Shown here: one piece after another, positions 1 to 7,872 of the stretch
How positions within the stretch are numbered: position 1 is the stretch's first letter
How the letters are laid out: every line of letters starts with the position of its first letter
NCBI GenBank assembly: GCA_030740295.1
Contig: JASLXP010001270.1
Coordinates: 1 to 14,052 of the forward strand
DNA: 14,052 nucleotides
Reading direction: 5' to 3'
Source of the DNA: Planctomycetota bacterium
GTDB taxonomy: Bacteria > Planctomycetota > PUPC01 > JACPCR01
Translations under genes and position numbers: made by a program
The notes under the pieces: generated by a model
What the model was told of the DNA's origin: nothing
Seen by the model: only the letters and a program-made list of their open reading frames with translations
The model's database searches: none

Positions 1-83
1 TGAAGGTCGGGCAGACGTTAACTTATACAGCGAGTAGCCATAAGGTGGGGCGTTAGTTACAGAGCTACGGTTTTTCCGGGACT

Positions 84-102
84 GGCGCCCGGAAAGGGCG
101 CC
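84..102 (-). terminator. Hairpin after the oxidoreductase gene
   Basis: A perfect 7-bp GC inverted repeat (GGCGCCC, loop GGAAA, GGGCGCC) lies 5 bases beyond the stop codon of the minus-strand oxidoreductase. On the minus strand it is not followed by a T-run, so it is not a textbook intrinsic terminator. It may act as a 3' end stabiliser or an atypical terminator. The placement supports the call more than the structure does. Confidence 0.45.
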
Positions 103-107
103 CCCCG

Positions 108-1148
108 TCACGTCAGCTTGACCCAGTTGTCTTCCGATATCAGCGTCGCTTCGTACACCTTCATCAAATCCAACGCGAACTCGAGGGAGCCTTCGGTCGG
201 TTGCTCGCCGCTCATGACACAGTCGAAGAAGCATTTCAACTCGTTATAGAAGCCCTGGGTGAAGAGCATTTTGGTCTCCAACGAGGCGAGACAATTCTGC
301 GGTTCCCATACCGTCGCTCCACTGTCCAGGCCTTCAGGCGCGAAGGTCGTGCCGGCGCCATAGCTGAAGGAAATGCCCTTCTTAAATGTCACCCGCTTGC
401 TGTTGTCGATGGCCACCCGGCAGCCGTTTCCAAAGAACTCGAAACGTTCGATCGGCTGTGACATGGGTGAGTCTGAGACGTGAAGGTTCCCGACAGCACC
501 CGACTCGTACGTGAAGAGACAGACTGCCCCGCCGTGTTTAGACCGGTGAGTCATGACGGCTTCGACCTGGCCCCCAATCGCCAGCATGAGCGACAGCGGG
601 TGGCAGGCTCCCCCCGCCCAGCCGTTCATCTGTCGCTCGCGAAGTACCTCTTCGCCGTTTTCCGGGATGTTCAGACCGAATTCGCCAAGGATCGATTTCA
701 GCGGAAGGCATTCTTCATGTGAGAGGATCTCCATGACCTTTCGGGTCGCCGGCATAAAAACCTTCTTAAACCCGACCATCACCACCCGGTCCTTGCGGTG
801 CCGGATCATCTCTTCGACCTCGAATGCCCGCATCGCAGGGGGCTTTTCCATCCACACGTTAAGGCCGGCGTCGAGCGCCTCGCAGGTCAGCTCCGGATGA
901 AGCTGAGGCGACACACATATCATGACCGCGTCCAGTTCTTCATGGCTGAACAGCTCCTGTGTATCGCCGTAGCTCTTCGCGCCATACTGTTCGGCCGTCT
1001 TGTCTGCTAACTCGGTGTTGATGTCGCAGACAGCGCGCAGTTTTACCGGCAGGAAATTAAGAGCAGGCAGAAGATTCCTGTACGCGTGTGACCCGGCGCC
1101 GATGAGAGCGATATTCAGTTTCTTTTCAAATTCTCTCTGATAGCTCAT
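108..1148 (-). CDS. Gfo/Idh/MocA family NAD(P)-dependent oxidoreductase
   Basis: A 346-residue protein of usual family length. The N-terminal Rossmann fold is visible: the nucleotide-binding loop GAGSHA at residues 17-22 after a hydrophobic strand, an acidic D42 after the second strand, and the family motif EKPP at 101-104, whose lysine K102 is the expected catalytic or substrate-positioning residue. A GGACHP segment near residues 180-186 occupies the place of the conserved family histidine. Members oxidise or epimerise sugars, uronates, inositols or sugar-derived aldehydes in the cytoplasm; the substrate cannot be read here. The start at 1148 has GGGAG upstream with a 9-base spacer. It is transcribed divergently from the sulfatase/GH28 cluster across a 108-bp spacer holding a tandem repeat, so shared regulation and a role in using the released sugar are plausible. 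The stop is TGA. Confidence 0.93.
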   Translation of the reverse strand: MSYQREFEKKLNIALIGAGSHAYRNLLPALNFLPVKLRAVCDINTELADKTAEQYGAKSYGDTQELFSHEELDAVMICVSPQLHPELTCEALDAGLNVWMEKPPAMRAFEVEEMIRHRKDRVVMVGFKKVFMPATRKVMEILSHEECLPLKSILGEFGLNIPENGEEVLRERQMNGWAGGACHPLSLMLAIGGQVEAVMTHRSKHGGAVCLFTYESGAVGNLHVSDSPMSQPIERFEFFGNGCRVAIDNSKRVTFKKGISFSYGAGTTFAPEGLDSGATVWEPQNCLASLETKMLFTQGFYNELKCFFDCVMSGEQPTEGSLEFALDLMKVYEATLISEDNWVKLT

Positions 1149-1198
1149 TCTCTTTTACTCCCGACGGTATTGGCCGGTCATTGAGGTTCTCTTAGTCC

Positions 1199-1222
1199 AA
1201 CATGTAACATGTAACAATAGTT
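1199..1222. promoter_or_regulatory. Tandem 7-bp repeat in a divergent spacer, candidate operator
   Basis: AACATGT occurs twice head to tail (1199-1205 and 1206-1212), followed by AACAATAGTT, which begins like a third copy. Each unit contains the palindrome ACATGT, so the two-unit block is nearly its own reverse complement. It lies in the only divergent intergenic spacer between confident genes here (1149-1256), where an operator for both transcripts would be expected. On the minus strand a weak TTGTTA / 17 bp / TAAGAG pair spans the repeat. I see no strong -10/-35 pair for the plus strand. Which regulator binds is unknown; none is encoded in the window. Confidence 0.4.
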
Positions 1223-1256
1223 CACTCATTGGATCGTTACTAATGCGTTCCACCAC

Positions 1257-2666
1257 ATGAGAGGAGTTCTGCAACTGGAGCCTCATTCCTGTAAGTGTAT
1301 GACGATGAAATCAACAGATCATGAAAGGCAGGCACCTGTCACTCCGCAATCCGCCCGCCTGCGGAATCAGTTTTCCGTTGAGGCATTCGGCGGAGGAATC
1401 CTCAAGCTCGCTGATATCGATGGTGATGGAGAGCCGGAACTGCTGATACTCCAGAGCGCGGGCCAGTTGCGATGCGCATTCTATACCGCGCCACGGCTCG
1501 GACTCGATGAATGTGACAGGGCCCTCTATTGCCTGACCGCAGTCCGGCTCGACGGCACCGTGCTCTGGCAGGACGGTACGCCATACGACAGACCTGGTAT
1601 TCCCTTCTCCTCACACGGCGGCTCCCAGATGGTTGCAGTGGACGACATTGATGGGGACGGTCAGACGGAGGTCCTGATCATTCGCAATGAACACCTGGTG
1701 ATACTGGAGGGGCGGACGGGAAAAGAACAAGCTTCGGTGGCACTGCCGGCCGACAATTACGCCACGATTAACACCGCTCAGTTTGGGCCACCGGAGAAGG
1801 GCAGGCAGATTCTCGTTAAGGTCAACGACCAGGCATATGAGCCATGGGAGTACTCCAATCCTACTATCGTCTATAACGCTGACCTTTCGGTCTATCGAGA
1901 GCCTTTCGGGATACGTGGGGCTGGCCACAACATGATCGCCCGTGATTTCAACGGCGACGGCCGGGATGAGCTCCTGATCGGATACAGTCTGCTCGACCAC
2001 GAGCTCAATGAGATTTGGTCCATCGATTTCGGGCCCGACTTCGACTACGTGAAGGAGCATGCGGACGAGATCGCGCTGGCTGAGGTTAATGACGATGGCG
2101 AAATGGAGATTCGATACTCAGGCTCGAAAGACTTCGTCGCCTCTGATCTCCAGGGCAACTTGCTCTGGTCCACCGAAGCCGGTCACAGCCAGAACTCTGT
2201 CCAGGGGCCATGGGGGCCCGGGGGCGAGGTCCGCATCATCATGAACGAAAAGAACCAGGGCCTCAATGGCATCAGCACAACCGGGGAACATCTCTGGAAC
2301 CGCACCGACATCAATGGTTATGCACGCCGCGATGTTTGCTGGGCCCGAGGAGACGGTCAGACGCATTGGGTCATATTTCAGGCCCAACGCAAACCCACCC
2401 TGGATCTGCCATACGAATCGGACCCCGCGTGGAGTCGTGACCTTTGGCCTCGTCTGATGGATGGTGACGGCCAGCTCTATGACGTCTTTCCCTGGGATGA
2501 GAGCTACACCCTTCCGCAAGGCACGATTCGCTGCCACCGCAGCTACGATGCCGGTTATGTTTACCAGACCATCGTCGCCGACCTCGACGGCGATGGCCTG
2601 GATGAGGTGCTGGTCATCAGCCGACAGTGGGTCTGGATTTTTGAGTCGCCGGAGGCAGGCGAATGA
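1257..2666 (+). CDS. FG-GAP/VCBS-type beta-propeller protein, possibly rhamnogalacturonan-lyase-like
   Basis: 469 residues from the first ATG. At least five calcium-loop repeats of the form DxDGDGxxE are visible: DIDGDGEPE at about residue 53, DDIDGDGQTE at 129, DFNGDGRDE at 230, EVNDDGEME at 276 and DLDGDGLDE at 442, each followed by a hydrophobic strand. This is the pattern of FG-GAP/VCBS beta-propellers. The layout, with interspersed GxLLW strands, recalls the propeller of rhamnogalacturonan lyases (PL11), but that comparison is from memory and the catalytic residues are not identified. No signal peptide or membrane segment is visible, which is unusual for this class. The start is uncertain: ATG 1257 has no upstream Shine-Dalgarno site, while ATG 1299 or 1305 would trim 14-16 residues that do not look conserved. 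The stop overlaps the sulfatase start (ATGA), indicating translational coupling. Confidence 0.82.
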   Translation: MRGVLQLEPHSCKCMTMKSTDHERQAPVTPQSARLRNQFSVEAFGGGILKLADIDGDGEPELLILQSAGQLRCAFYTAPRLGLDECDRALYCLTAVRLDGTVLWQDGTPYDRPGIPFSSHGGSQMVAVDDIDGDGQTEVLIIRNEHLVILEGRTGKEQASVALPADNYATINTAQFGPPEKGRQILVKVNDQAYEPWEYSNPTIVYNADLSVYREPFGIRGAGHNMIARDFNGDGRDELLIGYSLLDHELNEIWSIDFGPDFDYVKEHADEIALAEVNDDGEMEIRYSGSKDFVASDLQGNLLWSTEAGHSQNSVQGPWGPGGEVRIIMNEKNQGLNGISTTGEHLWNRTDINGYARRDVCWARGDGQTHWVIFQAQRKPTLDLPYESDPAWSRDLWPRLMDGDGQLYDVFPWDESYTLPQGTIRCHRSYDAGYVYQTIVADLDGDGLDEVLVISRQWVWIFESPEAGE

Positions 2667-4042
2667 ACGTGCTGGTACTGATGTGCGACCAGTTGCGGTA
2701 CGATGCCCTGGGGTGCCACGGCAACCCCTGTGTTCACACTCCAAACATCGACCGCCTGGCTGCACACTCGGTTCGATTCACCCGGGCCTCCTGCAGCTCG
2801 CCCGTCTGCGGACCTACTCGCCATAGTCTGGCTACGGGCCTGTACCCTTACCAGCACGGTGTTATCAATAATGTAGTCCTGCCCCTGGAAGGCATGCACA
2901 CCATCGCCCATCACCTGCGCAGACATGAGTTCCGCACCGCTTGCTTCGGCCACATGCATTGGCAGCGAATCGAAACGAATGACGGCCGCGAGCATGCCTT
3001 TCCGGATCATGGATACGAGCATTACGACGCCATCGTTCATGACACATCCTCTCTCACCGGTAGTCAGAAGAGCCGCAGGGCCTGGGAAAGTATCGGGAGC
3101 ACGATGCAGGCCACTGCCGGGCCTTCCGTCGTCAATGAGGAAGATTCCTATTCCAAACAGGTTGCCGACGCGTCCATTGCACGCCTGTGTGAATGGGCGA
3201 AGAAGGGGGAATCATTCCTCAGTTGGACCAGCTTCAACGATCCCCACCCGCCCTTCTTCCCGCCGGCTGAGCTCTATGCCAAATACGCCGCCATGGACCT
3301 TCCGCCTCCGGTAAACCGCCCACCGGACGCCCGGCCCTCCCACGAAGAAACCAGCGACCGGGTTGCCTGGTCGATGATGACGGAGCTGGATCACCGCGTG
3401 ATGAAGTCTGGTTACTACGGACTGGTGGAACTTGCCGACCGGCAATTGGGCCGGGTGCTGGACGTGCTGGACGAACTGGACCTGTCGCAGAACACCATCA
3501 TCTTCTTTACCGCAGACCACGGCGAAATGATGGGCGACTTCGGCCGTTACATGAAGTCAGTCATGTGGGAGCAGTCCGTCCACATCCCCTTCTTCCTCTG
3601 CCATCCAGATATCGAGCCAGGCCAGCGAGATGAACTGGTGGAACACGTGGACCTTTTCCCCACGGTTTGTGAACTTCTGGATTTACCCGTTCCGGATCAA
3701 GTGCAGGGACGGTCCCTCGCTCCTCTGCTGGAAAGCACGGAGACTCCATCCGACTGGCGGCAATACGCCCTTTCTCAACTCGAGGACGATCTCATGGTAC
3801 GCACGGACCGCTGGAAACTGATTTACAGGAACGGCGAGCCGCGCCATCTATTCGATCTTGAAAGCGATCCCGATGAGTTTTACGACTGCCTGGCGGAGCA
3901 ACACGACGTGGCCGCAGAACTGGAGTCGGTCTGGCAGGCTGACCATCCTGACCTCTTCGCCGCCAACGAGCGCATTCGGGCTAGCGGCCGAGTACGTAAG
4001 AAGAAACGAAAGCCAGCGATTACCTTTGCAGAGACGCCCTGA
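2663..4042 (+). CDS. Sulfatase of the formylglycine-dependent (type I) family
   Basis: 459 residues, normal family length. The N-terminal metal-binding segment VLVLMCDQLRYDALG (D9, Q10) is typical. The activation site reads CGPTRHSLATG at residues 49-59: C49 is the residue converted to formylglycine and R53 the conserved arginine. It fits C-x-P-x-R with Thr where Ser is commonest. TADHGEMMGDFG near 283-294 supplies the metal-binding D285/H286, and a lysine in YMKSVMWE follows as expected. The protein hydrolyses a sulfate ester, most likely on a saccharide given its neighbours. There is no signal peptide, so it probably acts in the cytoplasm; a formylglycine-generating enzyme must be encoded elsewhere. 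It starts inside the stop codon of the FG-GAP gene and is followed 51 bp later by GH28. The C-terminus ends in a basic patch (RVRKKKRKP). Confidence 0.95.
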   Translation: MNVLVLMCDQLRYDALGCHGNPCVHTPNIDRLAAHSVRFTRASCSSPVCGPTRHSLATGLYPYQHGVINNVVLPLEGMHTIAHHLRRHEFRTACFGHMHWQRIETNDGREHAFPDHGYEHYDAIVHDTSSLTGSQKSRRAWESIGSTMQATAGPSVVNEEDSYSKQVADASIARLCEWAKKGESFLSWTSFNDPHPPFFPPAELYAKYAAMDLPPPVNRPPDARPSHEETSDRVAWSMMTELDHRVMKSGYYGLVELADRQLGRVLDVLDELDLSQNTIIFFTADHGEMMGDFGRYMKSVMWEQSVHIPFFLCHPDIEPGQRDELVEHVDLFPTVCELLDLPVPDQVQGRSLAPLLESTETPSDWRQYALSQLEDDLMVRTDRWKLIYRNGEPRHLFDLESDPDEFYDCLAEQHDVAAELESVWQADHPDLFAANERIRASGRVRKKKRKPAITFAETP

Positions 4043-4093
4043 ACTTGTTTCGGGCGGGATGAGCTCTGCCACAATAGAGGAGCAAGACAATCC

Positions 4094-5287
4094 ATGAAAC
4101 ACCATTTCGATATCAGCGATTACGGGGCCTGCCCGGACGGCATGACGATGAACACCGCGGCCATTCAGCAGGCCATCGACGCTTGTCATGAGGCCGGTGG
4201 CGGGAAGATCCTGTGCGGGCCCGGCAGGTTCCTCACCGGTTCGCTGGAACTGAAGAGCAACGTGGAGCTGCACCTCATGGCCGGGTGCACGCTCCTTGGC
4301 AGCGAAGAGGTAGACGACTACGTGGATTTCGTGGCGGACGGTTTCCGCGGTGATGTTGCGCCGGAACGAAACACCAAGAGCCTTATCCGCGCGGTCGAAG
4401 CCCGGAATATTGCCATAACCGGGGACGGCACCATCGATGGCTCAGGGCTTGCGTTCTACGACACATAGAACCTAACCAGCCGCTTTTTCAGCAAACCGCC
4501 CACTCCGCGACCGAGAATGGTGATGCTCTATGAGTGCCGCGAAGTGCGGTTCGAGGACGCGTCATTCATCGATTCGCCCTGCTGGACGTTCTGGCTGATG
4601 AAGTGCGAGCGCATCAACATCCGGGGCGTGAAGGTGATCGGCGACCAGAGGATGATAAACAATGACGGCATTGACCTGGACTGCTGCCGGGATGTGACCG
4701 TAAGCGATTGCATCATCCGCACCGGCGACGATTGCCTGGTTCTTCGGGCGATCCGGCAGATGTTCGATGACCCCGTTCCCTGCGAGAACGTCACCATCAC
4801 CAACTGCGTTCTCGACAGTTGGTGCCAGGGCATTCGGGTAGGCTGCCCCGGTGATGGAGTCATCCGGAACGCCACCTTCAGCAACCTGGTCATTCACAGC
4901 AGGCATCACGGGATTACATTCGAGTACCCCAAACGCTATCTGCCCGCGGACGGCCGCGCGACCGCGGACATCCACGACATCCTGTTCTCGAACGTCACCA
5001 TTGAGAGCGCCAACCTGCCGATACGGGTGGTAGTGGAGGAAGGTATCGAATTGCAAAGGCTGTCGGATCTGAGTTTCAGCAACATCCGGATGCGCAGCGG
5101 CGGACCATGCACAATCACCGGCAGCCCGCAGACCATCATTCGAGATGTGAGATTCAGCAACGTGAGCATCAAGACTTCGGGCGAAGACTCCATCGTCTGC
5201 CGGCATTGCGAAGGAGTGAAGTTCACGGATGTCGAACTGTCGAACCAATCGGACGGCGTCGGCACACGAGAGGATGAGACTTCATGA
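4094..5287 (+). pseudogene. GH28 (polygalacturonase-like) glycoside hydrolase interrupted by one in-frame TAG
   Basis: Codons 1-124 and 126-397 lie in the same frame, separated only by TAG at 4466-4468. Reading through gives a continuous GH28 right-handed beta-helix protein: N-terminal DYGACPDGMTMNTAAIQQAI, then GDGTIDGSGLAFYDT just before the TAG, then NLTSRFFSKPP after it. Family catalytic motifs lie downstream of the stop: NNDGID at about 189-194 (the usual NTD motif), GDD at about 211-213, and SRHHG where GHG is expected. GH28 enzymes hydrolyse alpha-linked galacturonate in pectin or rhamnogalacturonan. No signal peptide is present, suggesting cytoplasmic action on imported oligosaccharides. 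GAGGAG at 4077-4082 precedes the start by 11 bases. Without readthrough only a 124-residue fragment lacking all catalytic residues is made; a restart at ATG 4517 would lose the N-terminal helix turns. A single mutation (from AAG, CAG or GAG, for example), a sequencing error or amber readthrough would all explain it. Confidence 0.88.
4466..4468 (+). other. In-frame amber codon inside the GH28 reading frame
   Basis: The codon sits between FYDT and NLTSRFF. There is no frame change, no second stop before 5285, and no other sign of decay in the gene. All other confident stops in the window are TGA or TAA. I see no obvious stem-loop directly downstream that would mark programmed readthrough. Confidence 0.9.
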
Positions 5288-5369
5288 CGAACTGTGCCGG
5301 CTTGGTCTCCCAAGGCCGCCTCGGGCATGATTGACGAACTCTCCTGGCTTGCTGAAAGGCATATACCCC

Positions 5370-6332
5370 ATGGCGCATGAATGGCGTGAACAACAGGGCA
5401 AAGAGGCATTGGCAGAGGTCGATGCCTTCATTGCCGAGAATCCCGACTACACCCGGCAGGGAGTAGATCAGCCCGGTCAGGGCGTAACCAACTGGGTGGT
5501 GTTCGCTCGCCGCGATGGCGAGACCGTGGCCTTCAAGGTCTTCTGCGATACGGAGCGGAAGGAGCGCGAGGGCTTCGCATTCAAGCACTGGGGGCCATCC
5601 GGGCTCGTTCCAAGACTGATATACGACGCAGGCCCGAGGATGATCGTGATGTCCTACCTGCCGGGCACGTATCTCCCCAGCTCACGCGAAGTGGACGGAG
5701 AGGGCCCGTGGCGCCGGGCCTGCCGGGAAGTCGGCCACGCAATTGGCTCGCTCACCCGGATAACTCTGGGCGCGGCAGATCGAGCTGATTTCGAGTCGCG
5801 CTACTATGACGGGCTCGGACCGTTGGAAGCGTACCTGGGACGCATCATCGAGTTGGGTCGAAGCGTGCAGGCCCGGGATCCGGACTTCAGCGATCACTTC
5901 TGGAAGGAGAACCTCGACTTCATCGAAAGTCAGTTGGAGGCCATCTTCTCGCAGCCTCGAGTTCTTTATCACCAGGACATTGGGAACCTTCACGTCAAGC
6001 AGGGACGTTTCATTGGTTTCTTTGATCTGGAGATGTGTCGGGTCGGCTGCGCGTCCATGCAACTGGCCTCCGCTAGCGGCATGTTGCACGGCGACCAGGG
6101 AGGTTGGCAGCTTTTCCGTGAAGGCTGGCAGGCCGCGACCGGCAGCCAGCTCAGTCTCGATGACAGAAAAGCCGCGGCCGCGGCCAACCACGCGCTGCAC
6201 TGGCGCGAAATCACCCGATACCTGAGCTACGACGGCACGCCCGGCACTGGATTCCACTGGGCCAGTCCGGCCGATCCGGCGAGATACCGCGAGGGCATAG
6301 AGACGGTGCAAAGAATGCTCGAAGTGGAGTAA
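5370..6332 (+). CDS. APH/kinase-fold phosphotransferase, probably a small-molecule or sugar kinase
   Basis: 320 residues from ATG 5370, which has AAAGG 10 bases upstream; a longer version from TTG 5331 adds 13 unconvincing residues. The kinase-like fold of the aminoglycoside phosphotransferase family is indicated by VAFKVF with K56 in the ATP-binding lysine position, the hinge-like stretch IVMSYLPGTYLP, the catalytic loop YHQDIGNLHV (H201, D203, N206) and IGFFDLE, where D219 would be the second metal ligand. The D-to-N distance in the loop is 3 residues, not the 5 of HGDxxxxN in APH or HRDxxxxN in protein kinases. The family phosphorylates hydroxyls on aminoglycosides, choline, homoserine, sugars or fructosamines. 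In this cluster, phosphorylating a released sugar is the natural guess, but nothing in the sequence fixes the substrate. It lies 82 bp after GH28 on the same strand and ends in TAA. Confidence 0.82.
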   Translation: MAHEWREQQGKEALAEVDAFIAENPDYTRQGVDQPGQGVTNWVVFARRDGETVAFKVFCDTERKEREGFAFKHWGPSGLVPRLIYDAGPRMIVMSYLPGTYLPSSREVDGEGPWRRACREVGHAIGSLTRITLGAADRADFESRYYDGLGPLEAYLGRIIELGRSVQARDPDFSDHFWKENLDFIESQLEAIFSQPRVLYHQDIGNLHVKQGRFIGFFDLEMCRVGCASMQLASASGMLHGDQGGWQLFREGWQAATGSQLSLDDRKAAAAANHALHWREITRYLSYDGTPGTGFHWASPADPARYREGIETVQRMLEVE

Positions 6333-6429
6333 CGATGGAGTACGGATGCACTGTTGCATTTCACTGCCCCATATGGCATAGCCCGTCCAGGAAGTGTTGA
6401 CTAATGCTAATACCTGTCAGGCTTTTGAA

Positions 6430-6798
6430 ATGAAAAGAGTCTTTACCGCCCTTACGTGCTGCGCGCTCATGTTCCCATCGGGGTGCGAAGTGAATCTTGC
6501 GGATTCGACAGATCAAGTACCCGGATCTGAAACAACCAGCGTCGGCCGCCCATCGTCAGTCGCAACCGAGCCCAGAAGTGTCGTGCTTGCTGTGAAGCCA
6601 AAACTTGTTGCATGTATTTTTTCTACATCAGGTCTCTTGCCGGCTGTCACGCCGGCCGAGATGCTTTACATTTCTCGTGATAGAACGCGGATAGGGTTCT
6701 TACACGTTACACATATTGGCCCTGGAATAGCCAGAGGCGAATATCAGCTTTTTGATGCAAGACAGTCTGTAGAATCAGACGATGTAGTTACTCGGTGA
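6430..6798 (+). CDS. Small predicted lipoprotein with an SH3-like barrel pattern
   Basis: 122 residues from ATG 6430; a GTG at 6394 in frame would add 12 residues ahead of the signal sequence, so the internal ATG is preferred. Residues 1-19 form a lipoprotein-like signal: basic start MKRV, hydrophobic core, then FPSGC with C19 as the candidate lipidated cysteine (Pro at -3 is atypical). A Ser/Thr-rich linker follows. Residues about 55-122 show short alternating beta strands: VLAVKPKLV, YISRDRTRIGFLHVTHI, ARGEYQLFDA and a terminal DDVVTR. This resembles the small repeat-barrel domains often seen in planctomycetal envelope proteins (G-x-I-x-x-V...SGDxVVTR), recalled by pattern only. Base composition looks lower in GC than the neighbouring genes. 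No function is proposed. Confidence 0.5.
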   Translation: MKRVFTALTCCALMFPSGCEVNLADSTDQVPGSETTSVGRPSSVATEPRSVVLAVKPKLVACIFSTSGLLPAVTPAEMLYISRDRTRIGFLHVTHIGPGIARGEYQLFDARQSVESDDVVTR

Positions 6799-7278
6799 AG
6801 GCAACATGCTCCGAGTCCAGACAGAATCTTCAACAAAGAAGAACCCGCTGCGCGTTTCATCCGCTCAGATATCTCAGACGTCGAGCTGCAGATCGGGCAC
6901 TTCGCTGCCGTCGCTTCATTCTATGCCATCATCCACATACCTCTCAGCGAACACCGCGAACTGTTAACGCGGATAGCACGCTGGCTGCGACCTGGTGGTT
7001 ATCTGCTGGCCATCTTTGGGCACGAGGCCTGGACAGGGACAGACGAAAGTTACCTCGGCGTAGAAGGCGGCAAAATGTGCTGGAGCCACGCGGACGAAAC
7101 GACCTACCTTCAGTGGATATCCGAATCAGGCATCCAGGTTCACTGGAATCGTTTCATCCCTGAGGGGGAGAGCGGCCACACGCTGGTATTTGGTCAGAAG
7201 CCACCAGTGGATAAGTCTGTTCCCCTATGCGTCGACAAAGAAACTGCTCGTTGGAGTTTTCAGTGTGACGAGAAGTGA
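6799..7278 (+). pseudogene. 5'-truncated class I SAM-dependent methyltransferase remnant
   Basis: An open frame with no usable start runs from just after the lipoprotein stop to TGA at 7276-7278. The methyltransferase-like part spans about 6835-7203. It contains ARFIRSDIS (the end of strand 3 or 4), VASFYAIIHIPLSEHRELL, WLRPGGYLLAIFGHEAW with the conserved LRPGG turn at 6985-6999, CWSHADETTYLQWI and RFIPEGESGHTLVFGQK, matching in order the C-terminal half of small class I methyltransferases. The N-terminal half with the SAM-binding glycine loop (DLGCG type) is absent upstream, where the lipoprotein gene lies instead. The tail after GQK is probably read-on sequence. ATG 7075 would give only a 67-residue product lacking the SAM site. 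The remnant lies in the same frame as the lipoprotein gene, separated from it by one TGA. Confidence 0.72.
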
Positions 7279-7872
7279 TCCGGGGCTGGTGGAAAGGCGC
7301 CGGAGCAGTGAACTTACTTTTTCCTCCGTATCATGGCTCTGCAGGCGAAGATCAGAATCGGTACCTGCGGAACTCTCTTCGTTCGAGACTTTTTCAGAGG
7401 AGGGTTTTTCCGCGCTGATGATCCCGGGGCCGGTATCGATGTCCTTCACTTCCTTTGGTTTGCTTACTTCAAAGTCAGGAAGCCTGACTTCCCGTACGGT
7501 CAGATCCGGTTGAGCAGGAGTCAAAGTGGGAGCGACCTTCGGTCTTCCGTTGCCGATTCTCGGCAGGGAGAATGAATGCGAACTACGAACCGGAATGGCA
7601 GTTGGCCGGACTTGTGAGCTCGACGCCGGGACAGGTGCAGGCCGGACCTTGGATGCCGGTGGTGGATCATTTTCGGCGGCACGGGGCAGGTTCCGGATGT
7701 TCTCAGGAATCGTGCCGTCCGCTGCGACCAACTGATTATCGATCACGATGGCCGCGCCACCGGTAGCCGCGGATTGTATGCGGGTCTCGACGGAACGAGA
7801 CGAAGATTGATTTCTGGATGTGTGGCCATCCAGGCCTGCTGGCTGGCCGACCGATGACGTTACTGGGAACAT
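7225..7872 (-). CDS. Hypothetical Ser/Pro-rich ORF, doubtful
   Basis: 215 residues from ATG at 7872, ending in TAG. The sequence is largely low-complexity and probably disordered: PRAAENDPPPASK, RPAPVPASSSQVRP and TLTPAQPDLTVREV, then an acidic Ser-rich stretch ending in a weakly helical SSLLRRLSTS. There is no signal peptide, membrane segment or recognisable domain. A sigma-28-like promoter motif lies 135 bp upstream of the start on the same strand, and AGGTG precedes the ATG by about 6 bases; both slightly favour a real gene. Against it, it sits in a decayed region, overlaps the tail of the methyltransferase remnant, and rival ORFs exist on the other strand. It could also be a fragment of a longer linker protein. 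Confidence 0.38.
   Translation of the reverse strand: MFPVTSSVGQPAGLDGHTSRNQSSSRSVETRIQSAATGGAAIVIDNQLVAADGTIPENIRNLPRAAENDPPPASKVRPAPVPASSSQVRPTAIPVRSSHSFSLPRIGNGRPKVAPTLTPAQPDLTVREVRLPDFEVSKPKEVKDIDTGPGIISAEKPSSEKVSNEESSAGTDSDLRLQSHDTEEKVSSLLRRLSTSPGSLLVTLKTPTSSFFVDA

Noticed and set aside
2118..2765. Minus-strand ORF of 215 codons spanning the FG-GAP/sulfatase junction
   Set aside because: It crosses two well-supported plus-strand genes and shows no domain of its own.
4466..4468. Pyrrolysine insertion at the GH28 TAG
   Set aside because: GH28 is not a known pyrrolysine-containing family and no PYLIS-like structure or pyl gene is visible here; kept only as a remote option among readthrough explanations.
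4562..5248. Long minus-strand ORF (228 codons) opposite the GH28 gene
   Set aside because: It lies wholly antisense to conserved GH28 coding sequence and has no recognisable domain; it is a GC-rich shadow frame.
6353..6366. Small inverted repeat ATGCA/TGCAT after the kinase gene as a terminator
   Set aside because: Only a 5-bp stem, low GC, no following T-run; too weak to call.
6795..7163. Plus-strand ORF of 122 codons with an ATG, overlapping the methyltransferase remnant
   Set aside because: Its product is very Arg-rich and featureless, whereas the frame one step over gives clear methyltransferase sequence.
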